A stretch of DNA of 64,000 nt, taken from the NCBI GenBank assembly GCA_951230915.1, contig OX579640.1, forward strand, positions 15,210,981 to 15,274,980, given 5' to 3'. Numbering within the stretch: the stretch's first letter is position 1; each line of letters opens with the position of its first letter. This document shows positions 37,401-48,888 of this stretch, piece by piece. The DNA comes from Antitrichia curtipendula (lineage: Eukaryota > Streptophyta > Bryopsida > Hypnales > Leucodontaceae). The notes below the pieces were generated by a model that worked only from the letters and a program-made list of their open reading frames with translations, had not been told where the DNA came from and searched no databases. The position numbers were made by a program, and so were the translations under genes.

Positions 37401-40400
37401 CAGGCTGAGTAACAATGGGAAGTTCAGGCGGAATATCCAGCTGCTGGGGCAGAGATGGGGCAGTCACAGATTGTGCAGAATCGCTTGCTGACGGAGCTGG
37501 TGAGGGTGATTGAGAAAATACGGGATCTTTGTTAGAGAAATCAGGATTCCCTTCGAGCTCACGTTCCAGGCCCTCAAGAAGCTTTGAGGGTTTCAAATCC
37601 TTCATGTCCACGCTTAGATTCTTAAAAAGGACCTGTAAAGAAGATAAAGATACAGTGTTACGACTGGATATATTAAGGTGTAGCGATTTACCATCGGAAT
37701 GGTCCAAGAATATCTTAAAAGAGTGTGGTCAGGCTATCAACAAATTTTGAAACAGAGTCGAAGTTCATAAAACAATGAACTCACCTCAATATCAAACTTG
37801 AGATTCATCTTCAGATTAGGTTGGTTGTATATTTCCACCAGCAAACTGAGGATCCCCATAGTCCATGGATTTGGAGGCTGGTAAGCCAGACTCTGGTTAC
37901 AGGGCTCCAATACCTATGAAAGACCAGATTAGGAGAAGAACAATACGAAAATGAAGTAGCTCCTGAGTTACATTTTGGACAATTAAGAGAAAACGAATTA
38001 TACTTCCGACTTGGGTGCTGTAGAACTTTCAGTCCAAAATCGACATAGGATCAGTGATACACACCTTAGATGTAAATGGAATGATGGCAATCATGAGTCC
38101 CTTCTGATACGCCTGCAAACGCAGATACAGAAAAATAATTATTCAAGCCATATCAAAAACCTCACAAGTAGTAGCTCAGTCAAGGACATTTAACGATATT
38201 GTGAAGAACAAACTGGACAAAGACAAATACAATATACCAAAATGACCCACTACAGACCAAACTACGACAAATAACAGTGACATTAAACCACAAGAGAACC
38301 CCGGAGATGATCCTGTAGATTACGCAGGTTGATGAGACATCTTCCAAACACGTTCCAACCAGAATCATGTGTCGATGGAAAAGCAAAATCCTGTGAATCA
38401 GGTGCTGATAAAGGAGCGGTAATTCTAATTTACAACATTATGGACATTCCACTAAATTTTATGAGACATACCCATATTACGCATTTATCTCGGAAAGGTA
38501 AAGTAGAAGCTGGGCAAGGAACGCAAGTTCAAAGCATCAACATTACCCTGATAATAAGAGATTTTGGATCAATTTCACGAGCTCTCAAAGCCTGATTTCG
38601 TCTGATGGTCAACTTGCCAAGCCAGCTTCCTAAATTCTTCAGAAGTGACCTCTCCTCTGAGTGAGTCTTGATCAAGTTTGAGCCCAATAAAACCTGCCAA
38701 TTCACAGATTTCACAGTAAGGTCTAGAAAACATAAAAATAGGAAGGTCTTGTACTCAAGTACTAATAAGAAAAAAACATAATCGACACAAGAATTCCATA
38801 GAATCAATTTGTGCTCAAACCACAGCACAAAACAGAACAAAAAACATGAATGAAAACAAGACTCTACCTTGCAATTTTCATAGGTTATCTTGAGAACTTC
38901 CTTTTGCAGCTCCTTAGAATTAATCTTATCTAAGAATTTGATGTATGTATCATGATTATTGGGTTCGATGCTTGCTCTGTCAAAATGTCAGCACCACGCA
39001 CACAATTAAGAACAAATCAGACTAATCACAACTCAGAACCACGTCCAAATTTGACCAAGCCTCAAGAAATTGACATTCAAGCTCGTTTTCATTACCAGTT
39101 GAGTGACCTCGTACAATGATACCACATAAGAATCAACAAAGAACATATGTATGTTTACCGTTTCATCACGATGTATTGGGCAAACCATGGATGATATTCC
39201 TCTATCAAAACTTCAACACACTCCTTTGCTTTGGCTTCCAGATTTGTCCAAGATATATTATTGATAATAAATGCTACTTTGTCCTGTGTGTCTGAACTTG
39301 GCGCCTGAGAAGAACAAACCCCAAAATAAGATAAGTAAAAAAAAATTTAACTACAGGAGTCTTGGAGAGCATGCTCAAAAATACGCTCACATCCAAAATC
39401 AAACCATAACTCTTGTCAATAAAATTCTCAACATGTATCACAAATGCCCGCAGATGTCAAACCAGAATACCTCGATAGGTGTGTCCCGCTTGCCAGCAGC
39501 GGCAACAAGAGTCTCTATGTTAAGAGCGTGTCCAAACCCAGATATAGCTGTTCGTAATGTGCCTAAAAAAGGGCAAGGAGATCCAGTTACGGTAAGAATG
39601 ATGGCACTTGCACAGCTCATAACTGATGATGGACGTATGAATCCATGTTTGCATTTACTGACAAGACACCGCAAAGTAAAAATAAACAAATAACCCAGAT
39701 AGACAATGCAAAAGACGAAAAACAATACTACAAATTGCTTAGTGGCGAAAATTTTATTATCTACCTGCATTAGCAGATCTCGGGCGATTGGAGGATTGAA
39801 TTGTTGAGGAAACAGCCTGACCGTTTGCAGCTGCTGAAAATGGGAAGTAAGGGGCCGCAGTAGAAAGACTAGTCGAATCAGTACTCGAGTACTGTGAAGG
39901 CCCCGATATTTCAGTAGTTCGAGTAGAAGCACTCTCCTTTACTTGCGCCTCCGACCTTGCAGACGCTGTACTTACACCATCAGATCTCTCTTCAGTTGAG
40001 GAATACTGAGAAACCGGAAATTGTAAAGATGTGGCCGACGGAGCACGGGAAATTGGTTGGAAAAGTGATTGAGCGTTTGTCTGCAATCCTGGCTGTGACG
40101 ATAATAAGGTATCCAAAGCTAATTGAGAATCGTTTTGCGCTTCTTGCCCCCCAACAGTTGAAGAGAAGCTTCCAGTAGTTGTTTGTAGCAACGCATCCAA
40201 CCCCTGACCAGTGGCAAAAAAAACTGTTAGATCGAAAACTAATCTCAGTAACCTCCAAACAGAACAAGAGACACTCTAGTTAAAAGAAACATGAATCAGG
40301 ATATAGATTCTCTTGAAGAAAATTTAGGATGAAAAATGAAAGATCTCTACTAAACAAAAAACAAAACAAAACAAAATCAAAAAATCTGGATGACCCTGTT

Positions 40401-43400
40401 AATTTCATTAATGAACTTAACCCATTGCTCCACCATCTGATGAATCAGACCACGATTCAACACCTACCTGTCCTGATGGATACCGCAACTGTCGTAACTG
40501 AGAGCTTGAGAACCTATTACCAGCTGGATTGACAGCAGCAAACGCTGAATTGTAAATTTCATCCTGAGAATCCTGAAGAACGCTCGTTGGAGCGTTAACA
40601 ATTGTCGGAAGTGCTACGACGGAAGGGTCATGTGAATTGTTAATAACTGCATTTGGATCTGCTGTGTGGCTTGCTTTAACTATGTTCATAATGTAATCCA
40701 CTATTTCATCATGCGCTTCATGGATGTGTGGAACTTGTAGAATATGATAGCAAAACTCAGGCCACTCTTCTAGTCGTTCTCGAAAAGCATTCAACGCCTG
40801 AATAGCAAATGAGAACATCTGGAAACATACAAAGACATGGAAGTCAATTCACATAGCAGTTAGATTTGCTGAGGAATGCCTGAAATACACGATTCTATAG
40901 CAAGGGAGAAACCGGAAGGCAAAGGTGGCACAATCTGCTGAAATAACGAGTGTCGGAGATATTAAGGTTTCATACCACTGTTTACTACGACAACTTTTAA
41001 AGATTCATTGCAATGTTCACCAAATCCTAAGAAATGACAATCCCCACATACTAAATGAACCCAATTTGTATAGAATAGAACCACATTAAGAAAAACGTCA
41101 GATTTACCTTCGAACCAACTGGCTTTGAGAAAGCCTCCAATATAAAAGTCAAAATTTTGTCAAGATTACTGCTCGAAACCAGCTGGTGCTTGATTAAGGA
41201 TCCTGTCATAGCGCAGACAGCTCTTTAATCGTCTGGTGTAGCCTTTCCATTCTAATATAATAAATTTCAAAAGTAGCATCTACCACACAAAGATCCAGAT
41301 CGATTGATTCTCAATAGGAAATCTTACCAAATAGAGCAGCCGTGACAGCCAAAAAATTATCTGGATACTGATCTATTAGTGGAATTTCATCGAACAGACA
41401 AGTAATCATTCGTGAAAAGATCGCCTTCTCCCGCCTAATAGCCATACATACAATGTCCACATCCCTCGAATGTTAGAATTTCCAACCTACCACAAGAATG
41501 TTATAATAGGCTGTCAGCCACAACGAAATGACGCGCAATATCCCAAATTCGAAGCAGCGTTATGGCATTCAAACGGCTAATGTGACGCTATGAAATTGGA
41601 ACGACACATTCTCTACTCATTTAGCCACGCACTAAGCGGGAAGCAATCAAACAAAAGCCAACCTGCGAAGTTCATGTTCAAGGGAACAGCAAGCAGGGCT
41701 TGAAAATACTAACTGGACAGCTGAAAGCGAATAACAGTGTTCTTCAGCTGAGACAAAGTTTTGTCTAACCAGAAGAAGAGCCACCTTAACATCAATATAC
41801 TAGCAATATGTAGAAAAAATGAGCACCAGAAAGAGAGCTCCAAGGAAAGGGAATTTACGAATTGGGAGGGGATCGATTGAATTGCTGCAGCATGTTCACC
41901 ACGGTTTGCACTGGAACCTTTTCATGGTAAACTCTTTCAAAGTAAAGATTCGCCTCTTTATCAACATCAATCTCCTTAAACTCTTGCGGTGATGATTCAA
42001 TAGAAATCATGTTTGCGTCTAATGAATTCGCTGTTTCACTTCCTCTTGCACTGGTAATCTCATTGACGAGATCTCCCGAAGATAGGAGACCTGAGGCAGC
42101 AGACAGAACCTTCAATATGGAAGCAGAAATGTCCGACTGCTGGTTTTCAGAATGTTCAATTGCTCCATTCGCTTCATCCAGCATAAACTGCCGTTCTTCT
42201 AAAAAACTCAAGCACGCCTGACCAAACCAATCACATGATTAAGAATACAACCTTGAGGAATACACCAATACAAAGGAAGGCAGTTCTACAGTTTCAGATA
42301 CAATCATCTTTCATAATCGGTCTGACTGATTTGGAATAGGCTCAACCGGTACTTGGAACGCAGCTATCCATGTAATGAAACTAATAATGCACACATAGAT
42401 ACAGTGACTATTAAGCATTTAAGCTCTAAACACAATCACAACTAAACTAAGAATTGCTGAAGTAAGAAACAACAAAAAGAATAAGAACGAGAAAAAGGAA
42501 GGGAACAAACCGAAGCAAATGAATCACGATGGATAGAGACTTCTTCCTCAAGCCATAATTCTAAGTTCAGTAGACCTATTCTAGAGGCAAAAACAGCAAG
42601 CTTCAGTGCAACTTGAGAGGGCATGCTGTTCAATACTTCCGGTAAAACCTGCACGTAACACGTCACAAAAAGATGTAAAATGGCTTTACATGAATAACAT
42701 GATAACGAGAAGCATGATATCCATCGAAACATCAAAGATAGCCAACGGCAGTAGGCTTCGTTGACATCTAACTTGCTCCTGTAGGATCAAGGGGAAGATT
42801 TGATCTCTACATGCTTAAAAAATATTCAGATTTGAATACTCACCTTCAAACCTCTGCAGATTTGCAGAACCCGGCCATATGCAGAGAGATCCTTTAAGAT
42901 GAGAAAATTGATCATTTCCATTTTCAGCGCTTCTGGGTTGATAAACCACAGCTTACTCCACAAAGGGACAATAGTCTCATCCTCAGTGCTGAAATGAACT
43001 TGAGAAAATTGTGGTCTGAGTGTCAAAGACAGAGTCTCCTGTTGGAAACTTCCATGAGATCCCTGCACAAAAAGTACCCAGTGAAAGAATTCAACATTTA
43101 ATTATACTAAACGAGATGACCGCAATGTGTTACCAGACTTGCGTTTTAAGACTCCAAGTCTTATAACACATGCTACTGGCAAAAAGCTCTTGCAACAAAT
43201 AACCATTGTGCACTCAACCTTATTAGATGAGAATAATAACAAGAATAAATTTCACAGAAATCGAAGAGCATTATAATTTAAAATCCACGATGCCTTTGCC
43301 GACGGCGGGATGGACCTGGTAACCTAGATACATACGCCAGACCTTAAGCGCTACCAAAGAAAGAAATACACAATTAGCACCAGAGGTTAACTAACACCTG

Positions 43401-46400
43401 GGAAAACTCTGTCCAACCTCAGGGGATGCGGCACTATAGTGGGAGCGCCTTACCTTCAACGATACATCACTGTTGACCTGCATAAGGCCCATAGCCAGAA
43501 GCTCTGGACACTGGTTTCGTGGAAATTCTAAAATCTCTCGGACCTGATCAGCATGCCCCAGCTCTGCCAGGCGACATAGTACTCCAAGCAGATCTAGAGA
43601 GAGCCAGGCCTGGTTGGGTGACTTGAAGTTTCCATCTTCAGTCTCCATCTGCGATCCCCAACCAGCTCAACCACTACGTACTGAGGCAAAGGAAGTGACA
43701 TGAACAGCGATCTGATCACTAGACATGGCCACTGAAACTCCAACAAATATCGCTGTAATAAAATCTTGGGTAAATTACTGTCCAATATTAGAGAGCATAT
43801 GAGTAATCATGGCCACCAGTTGCCGCAACTGAATTTTCTCATGCTCTCTATACGATAAAGTTGTCTAATCATAGCAGCCTAGATGATTATAACAACGGCC
43901 TACGGCGCTATATCACATTTACTCTGTAACTTGCAGACAGAACATTCAACGAGAATATATTTTGGAGAAAGAACCATACCAGCTTCCTTGCTGAATGAGA
44001 AAAACTGAAAACCTCTGGAGCCGCTGATATCGCATGCCTCAGGAAAGATAATTGACCTTCATCATTCTTCCACACATGGCTAAAGATAGCGTCAAGAGGA
44101 AAAGGATCCTGTTGAAGTAATCACATGAGAGTAAATATTACAAACCAAGTCCAGGGTTTCATGGATGCGTGAAGCTCTACTTTCTGCCAAAATGATGAAG
44201 GTTCAACTAAAGAAGATGAGCCATGATCACCTTATGAGAAAGATCAACCACGTTCAACAATATGCAACTCACCTCACAACTTAACTTGTACATCGTCATG
44301 AAGAGGGTAAAAGCGTTCTCATCCGGCAGAAAGAATCCCTCGAAGTCCAGGCTTGATACTATCAAACTCCAATCCAAACTTGGATTCTGATTCACACACT
44401 CACATTGTCACATTAAGCACCAGCGCACATGAAATGAAATGCCTGACTAATCTAGACACAAAATATCAAAAAACTATACTCCATTCCGATTTGAGTTCAT
44501 AAAGTAAAACCATTAATGTTGCCTTGTTAACCCTAAACCCTATGAAGAATAGCACTGTTTCAAGCATATTACGGTGCACAAAAGAGACACCACAATAGTC
44601 AAGGACAAGATAAACCTCTAAGTGCTCAATCTAACAATAGAAACTCCACTTTGGAAGATAATTGTCACTCATGGTAACTTTCGGAGCATATTTCTACTGC
44701 TAACAAATGTAGGATAAGATTTCCTCATTCTGTCGGTACATATTGTTACCTTCCTTGAAGCTACTTCAATGATTTATTCAACTCATACAGATGTGGAAGT
44801 AGCCAATTCTGGCCATTAGGGCACTCCGGGGTTAAAATTAATGAACAATCAACTATAAAGCAAAGAGTTCATGATCAATGACGATATTAAAGCCAGAAGA
44901 AACCAGTTATGAGAAACTATTCTACATCACAAAACATATTAAGCAATATCTCACCATTTGATTAATAGCGCCCAATAGGATGTCCACGTTCCAACTTGTT
45001 AATTTCGATGTTACCGGCTCTCCCTTGCAAAGGGTATTACAGAATGACCCATGTATATTTTGAACCTCCTCTAAACCCTTCGCAGTTCGAGCTACAGTAC
45101 CCAATATCCGCGCAATGTCGCCTTCTAAAAGTGGGCCACCGTATGACAGAACCTCTTTGCAATGATCGACACTATACGTGCAGTCAAATCCGAGCTCCTC
45201 CATTAAGCTAGCCACGTCAGTTGCTTGCTCCAAGTCCATCAATAGGGTTTCCGGCATCAATGAACCCGAATTCACGACTAAATTGAACTCTCTGCTAAAA
45301 TAAAGTAGTTGTCAATGCAAATGTAGGCCAAAGCCCATCAACCCCGATGCAGAAAGACAGAAGCATGACTACACGGCTGGCAACAACTCATGCATAAAAA
45401 ATTGATATGCAGATACAAGAAATTCAACACCATGATGGCATCGTTTCACCTAGTGTAAGTCATGATCAGACACAGTATTCTCCTAAGGATGCTATAAAAA
45501 CAAAAAAAATTGCACCAAGGATCGCCTAGCACATCAATATAAAATCTTAGAGGAAGAACAAAATCATACCTTAAAGTGTTTACCTCCTTACTGGCATCAT
45601 TGAGGAAGGGAACCACTGTTAAGGAATCGAGTGCAAATGGTTGCAAAGCAGGCAAGGACTTCAGAAAAGAAGACCGAAGTTTCAGAAGGGCTTCACTTGA
45701 ATACAAATACCATAAAATCCTTTCAATCAAATCTTCTGAGATATCTGATACTGGATTCTGACAGAGGTCCTTGACCTTTATCTCAAAAAAGGCTAGCCCT
45801 GTAATATCAAATAGAGTATGCCAAACATACACGGAAGATTTCAGAAGCAACGGGAGATAATTATATTTAATATCTCTATTTGACTACATAATCTCAAACG
45901 AAAGCGCTCTTGCGTCTCGAAATTCTTCAGAACGAAAATGTCAGACTAATACGCTTCATCCTAGGGAGAAGAAAGTCGAAAAGGAAGTAGAGACTTTTCT
46001 CATGAGCTATCATGCCATGAACGGCACACCCCCAATCCAATGCGCTACAATCTATAACCCTCATCAGCATGAGTAACACAACAGATTACTACTTGCCATA
46101 AATCACAAGTAAAGGTTGAGCTCATCCTACAATCCTCGTTCTACTTACACTCACCTTGTTGCCGTAGACTAAAATCTTCTGCGTCGGTAAGAGCAAGTCC
46201 AAGAGTGATTTGCTCTGGCAAAGTAAGTTTCAGCGCTCTGCAAAGATTGGCTAGGAACTCTTCACTAACACATGGAAGAATTCGCAAAGCTTCGCATAAT
46301 ACAGTCCCAAGATTGGGCTGATGGATCAAATTCCGAATAACGAGTGTCAACAGGTCGAATTTTACTTGCAAATTTTGATCATCTTCGGCCAAATTGACTT

Positions 46401-46803
46401 GCTCCAGGCAATTTCGTAACAAAATGATACTCCCATCAAGTCCATAACTGATCAACTGCAACCCATTATCATTAGGATGCTCATCAGCAAGAGATACGAA
46501 AAAAATATCCTTGAGTGCTTGCTACTGGTACATGATAAATACTCAAATCAGCAACGACCACGAGAAGAAATCCCAAAACATGGGCAGAAACAAGAAACAC
46601 GACCTTTATAATGTGAGTGAAAACCAACAGACACATCAAATAGCAAGTTAATACTTTGCTTGCCTGCTAAGCAGCAGCAATCTACCACTCAGAAAAGTAA
46701 GTACCTCGCAGACCTCCGTCGCCACAGATTTATAATTGTTTTTGCTCAGATTAGCAACCTGAAAACCAATCTGAGCTGCAAGAGGTGATTCGCACGGCAT
46801 CAT
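27256..46803 (-). CDS. NOT1: NOT1, scaffold of the CCR4-NOT complex, 49 coding exons
   Basis: Central scaffold of the CCR4-NOT complex, which removes poly(A) tails from mRNA and controls mRNA turnover in the cytoplasm. I could place 49 coding exons, all with GT donors and AG acceptors. They join without a break to 7557 bases, or 2518 residues; plant and animal NOT1 proteins are about 2380. The order of domains matches the family: N-terminal HEAT repeats, MIF4G domain (about residues 1069-1290), CAF40/NOT9-binding DUF3819 region (about 1350-1590) and C-terminal NOT-module domain (about 1990-2518). Exon coordinates are given with the regional entries below. The start is the first of two adjacent ATGs, giving a HEAT-like beginning as in relatives. 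A GC-rich leader near 48 kb suggests a 5'-UTR exon and intron. The stop is TGA at 27256-27258. Confidence 0.96.
31704..34884 (-). other. NOT1: NOT1 exons 28-37, linker and connector HEAT region
   Basis: Exons 34884-34649, 34188-34047, 33916-33791, 33403-33347, 33226-33149, 32992-32876, 32674-32548, 32349-32246, 32107-32003 and 31796-31704. Exons 28-30 are Ser/Pro-rich linker. From exon 31 the chain is strongly conserved: [47 protein letters not shown] and [16 protein letters not shown]. The exon 34/35 join needs the donor after 32548 (A|GTACGC) and an acceptor at 32350, which restores GGRNK. A nearer GT donor would shift the frame. Confidence 0.88.
35248..36954 (-). other. NOT1: NOT1 exons 22-27, CAF40/NOT9-binding region
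   Basis: Exons 36954-36853, 36750-36665, 36441-36336, 36049-35954, 35739-35590 and 35430-35248 (residues 1350-1590). [40 protein letters not shown] and [15 protein letters not shown] identify the DUF3819 region, which docks the CAF40/NOT9 subunit in yeast and human complexes. Confidence 0.92.
37369..39304 (-). other. NOT1: NOT1 exons 16-21, MIF4G domain
   Basis: Exons 39304-39159, 38976-38868, 38693-38547, 38112-38065, 37913-37785 and 37632-37369 (residues 1069-1349). Landmarks are [64 protein letters not shown] and [18 protein letters not shown]. In the family this domain binds the CAF1 deadenylase and the DDX6 helicase. Exon 19 is only 48 bases. The second half of exon 21 is a Ser/Pro-rich linker. 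Confidence 0.92.
39471..40818 (-). other. NOT1: NOT1 exons 13-15, end of HEAT block and Ser/Gln linker
   Basis: Exons 40818-40468, 40203-39765 and 39562-39471 (residues 775-1068). Exon 13 keeps the conserved [15 protein letters not shown] stretch. Exon 14 is a long, low-complexity Ser, Thr and Gln-rich linker, typically disordered. Exon 15 contains [19 protein letters not shown], which leads into the MIF4G domain. Confidence 0.88.
41108..46803 (-). other. NOT1: NOT1 exons 1-12, N-terminal HEAT region
   Basis: Exons, minus strand: 46803-46705, 46455-46155, 45798-45570, 45291-44955, 44386-44273, 44108-43980, 43648-43454, 43062-42844, 42648-42511, 42217-41859, 41434-41328, 41202-41108 (residues 1-774). 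Family landmarks include [59 protein letters not shown] and [15 protein letters not shown]. In animal NOT1 this part binds NOT10/NOT11 and other partners. Which of these exist in this organism cannot be told from the window. Confidence 0.9.
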
Positions 46804-48250
46804 GGCTTGACTGCCAAATCACAATCCTACTTGGTATGAAGAAAGTGCCCTGCCCCTCTGTCTACCGATATCTACCAGTTGAGCACATTCATTCTCCTGC
46901 ATCCCCGAACCCTAAAGTGTCGGATTGATCACATCTGTCCCTGGCAGCTCTAATCGCTATGCGTGTCGCCCACCCTGCAGTTTCCGTAGCTGAAGTTTCA
47001 GACTAAACAATCAGACCACCTGATATTCCATTTTCCTGCATGATTTATCTCCAATTAGAGCGTCGATTCCACAACTCCTTCCCTACTAACCTTCGTCTTC
47101 AATAGCCTGGAACTGAACGTGATGCTACAGACCTCATGTCATCAATTCCTCCTTGTCCATTCACTTCCAACAAATCGAATAACCCCCCTGCGTTAGACAC
47201 GATGTCAGTAAAAGCACCAGCTGCCGAAACCTAACACCACTTACAGACACGAATACCTGGATTGGAAAAGAACAAACATCTCTCATTTCCCCATTACATT
47301 TACAAACACAAAAACTAATAAAAGATCCCGAACCACCTCTCCTCCAAGGACTTCTCAAACCAAAACAGCCTCAGTTTGAATGCCACGAACACTCTGTCCC
47401 AACCGAGACACACTGACTAACGCAAAAGCGATTACAACTTCAAAACGAGTCAATCCAATAACTTCTCTCCATAACAATCAAAGTAAACAACAACACAAAC
47501 CTCACAATCACACAAAAACCTCGCTGATTCCACTCCACACCCTAACAAAATCCCGAGAATTTTTTCAAAACGCACCGGTTCTGAAATCCTCTTAACACCA
47601 ACTCACTCCAAACAGAAATTCACAAGCAGCTAGAATCCATAATCCAAAATCCAAAATCCAAAAAAGCTCAGCTCCAACCGCAAATGGCTTCTTCCCCTCC
47701 AAACCAGTCCATCCCCCGAGCTAAAAACAAAACAGTAACCATGTCCTCTGTGCATCAAAAACACCGCAAATACGGAACGATTTCAATCACCTCATCTCCC
47801 AACACAACACACATCAGAAGACATTCACACCTTCGGAATTGACAGTAACACTCCTCGCTGCGTCCAACAACGGCGCAGGAATCCCAACTTGGAGTTCTCG
47901 GCGTAGAGAACGAGGAGCAAGCCAAAGTCGAAGCGTGCCGGGAGGAAGGAAACGACGAGCGAGAAGGAGAGTAAGTGTAAGCTGGAAACCCTAGTGCGAG
48001 GGTGAGAGAGAGCAAGTGTTTGGGGCACTTTGGGAAGGGGGGTGAAGGGCGGATTTGTGTACTGTATTGTACAGTGCGCGAGCTGCAGGAGCTGGAGCAC
48101 TGAACGACGGACTCGGTGCCGGATCCTCGTCTCGCTCGCGATGTGGTTTTCGTTCGTCGGACGGAGGTTGGTTTCGTTGACGGAGGTTCGGGCTGACGTT
48201 CAATGAGGGGGGTTGGCCAGGTGGCTAGGGAGATTGACCTCCTCATAGCC
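46804..48250 (-). promoter_or_regulatory. NOT1 5' leader, leader intron and promoter
   Basis: A GC-rich block at about 47830-48200 reads on the minus strand like a plant 5'-UTR, with a CTAGGGTTTCC motif near 47990. It ends in a good donor (CCGAAG|GTGTGA) at 47831. AT-rich sequence follows down to the ATG at 46803. I infer an untranslated first exon and a leader intron of about 1 kb; the acceptor is uncertain because several CAG sites precede the ATG. Frames in the GC-rich block are low-complexity and are not called as genes. Confidence 0.5.
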
Positions 48251-48888
48251 CCGGGCAAGGGTAATTGTAAAAAAATTGCCCCCTGTTTGGTGCTGTATTT
48301 TTTTTTTAATTTCTTCACCTGTCCTTCCTTAATTGGGGCACGTGCTTGCAAACGTGAATCCAAGATTTTCAAATTATATCATGTGTTGCAAATAAAAAAT
48401 TTCAGTGTTTTCTCCAAGGGAGAAAATTCCCTCTCACCTTGCTAAAAGTGGGTCAGTACTTGTTATATAGTACCCACTAAGAAGTTTATGTTCAAATTTT
48501 TGAACTCAAAGTACCATTGAAAATAAAGTGCAACTTCAATTGATCATATCTTCCACTTCAGACCTCCAAACTACCACCTAAACACAGAATTAGACATTCT
48601 TGCACTTGGAGGATGCGACATTGCACTTGACTAGTACGGCATCTAAAATGCACAAACTCAAATGTTGAGGGGGGGATGGATTACTGAAAACTTCATTTGC
48701 TCTTAGTAGGAGAAATTGCTTCGCGAAAAGTAGTCAAACAATCCATTTTTTATAATTACTTCATGAAAATCTTTTACACTTTTTACAAAACGCTACTTTT
48801 CAGACATATAACTCTACTCTTCAAACTCAAGTACTTCTACATACCTACAACTACAAGGTGAAAAAGCACAACATAATATCAGACTTCC
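48251..48888. other. AT-rich spacer between NOT1 and the pseudogene
   Basis: No gene seen. The left end of the transposon-derived pseudogene should lie here, but I could not recognise terminal inverted repeats or a target duplication. Confidence 0.4.

Noticed and set aside
47755..48372. Minus-strand 205-codon frame
   Set aside because: Low-complexity Ser/Thr/Arg-rich translation across the NOT1 leader and promoter, with a stop-free run due to GC content. No homology is recognised.
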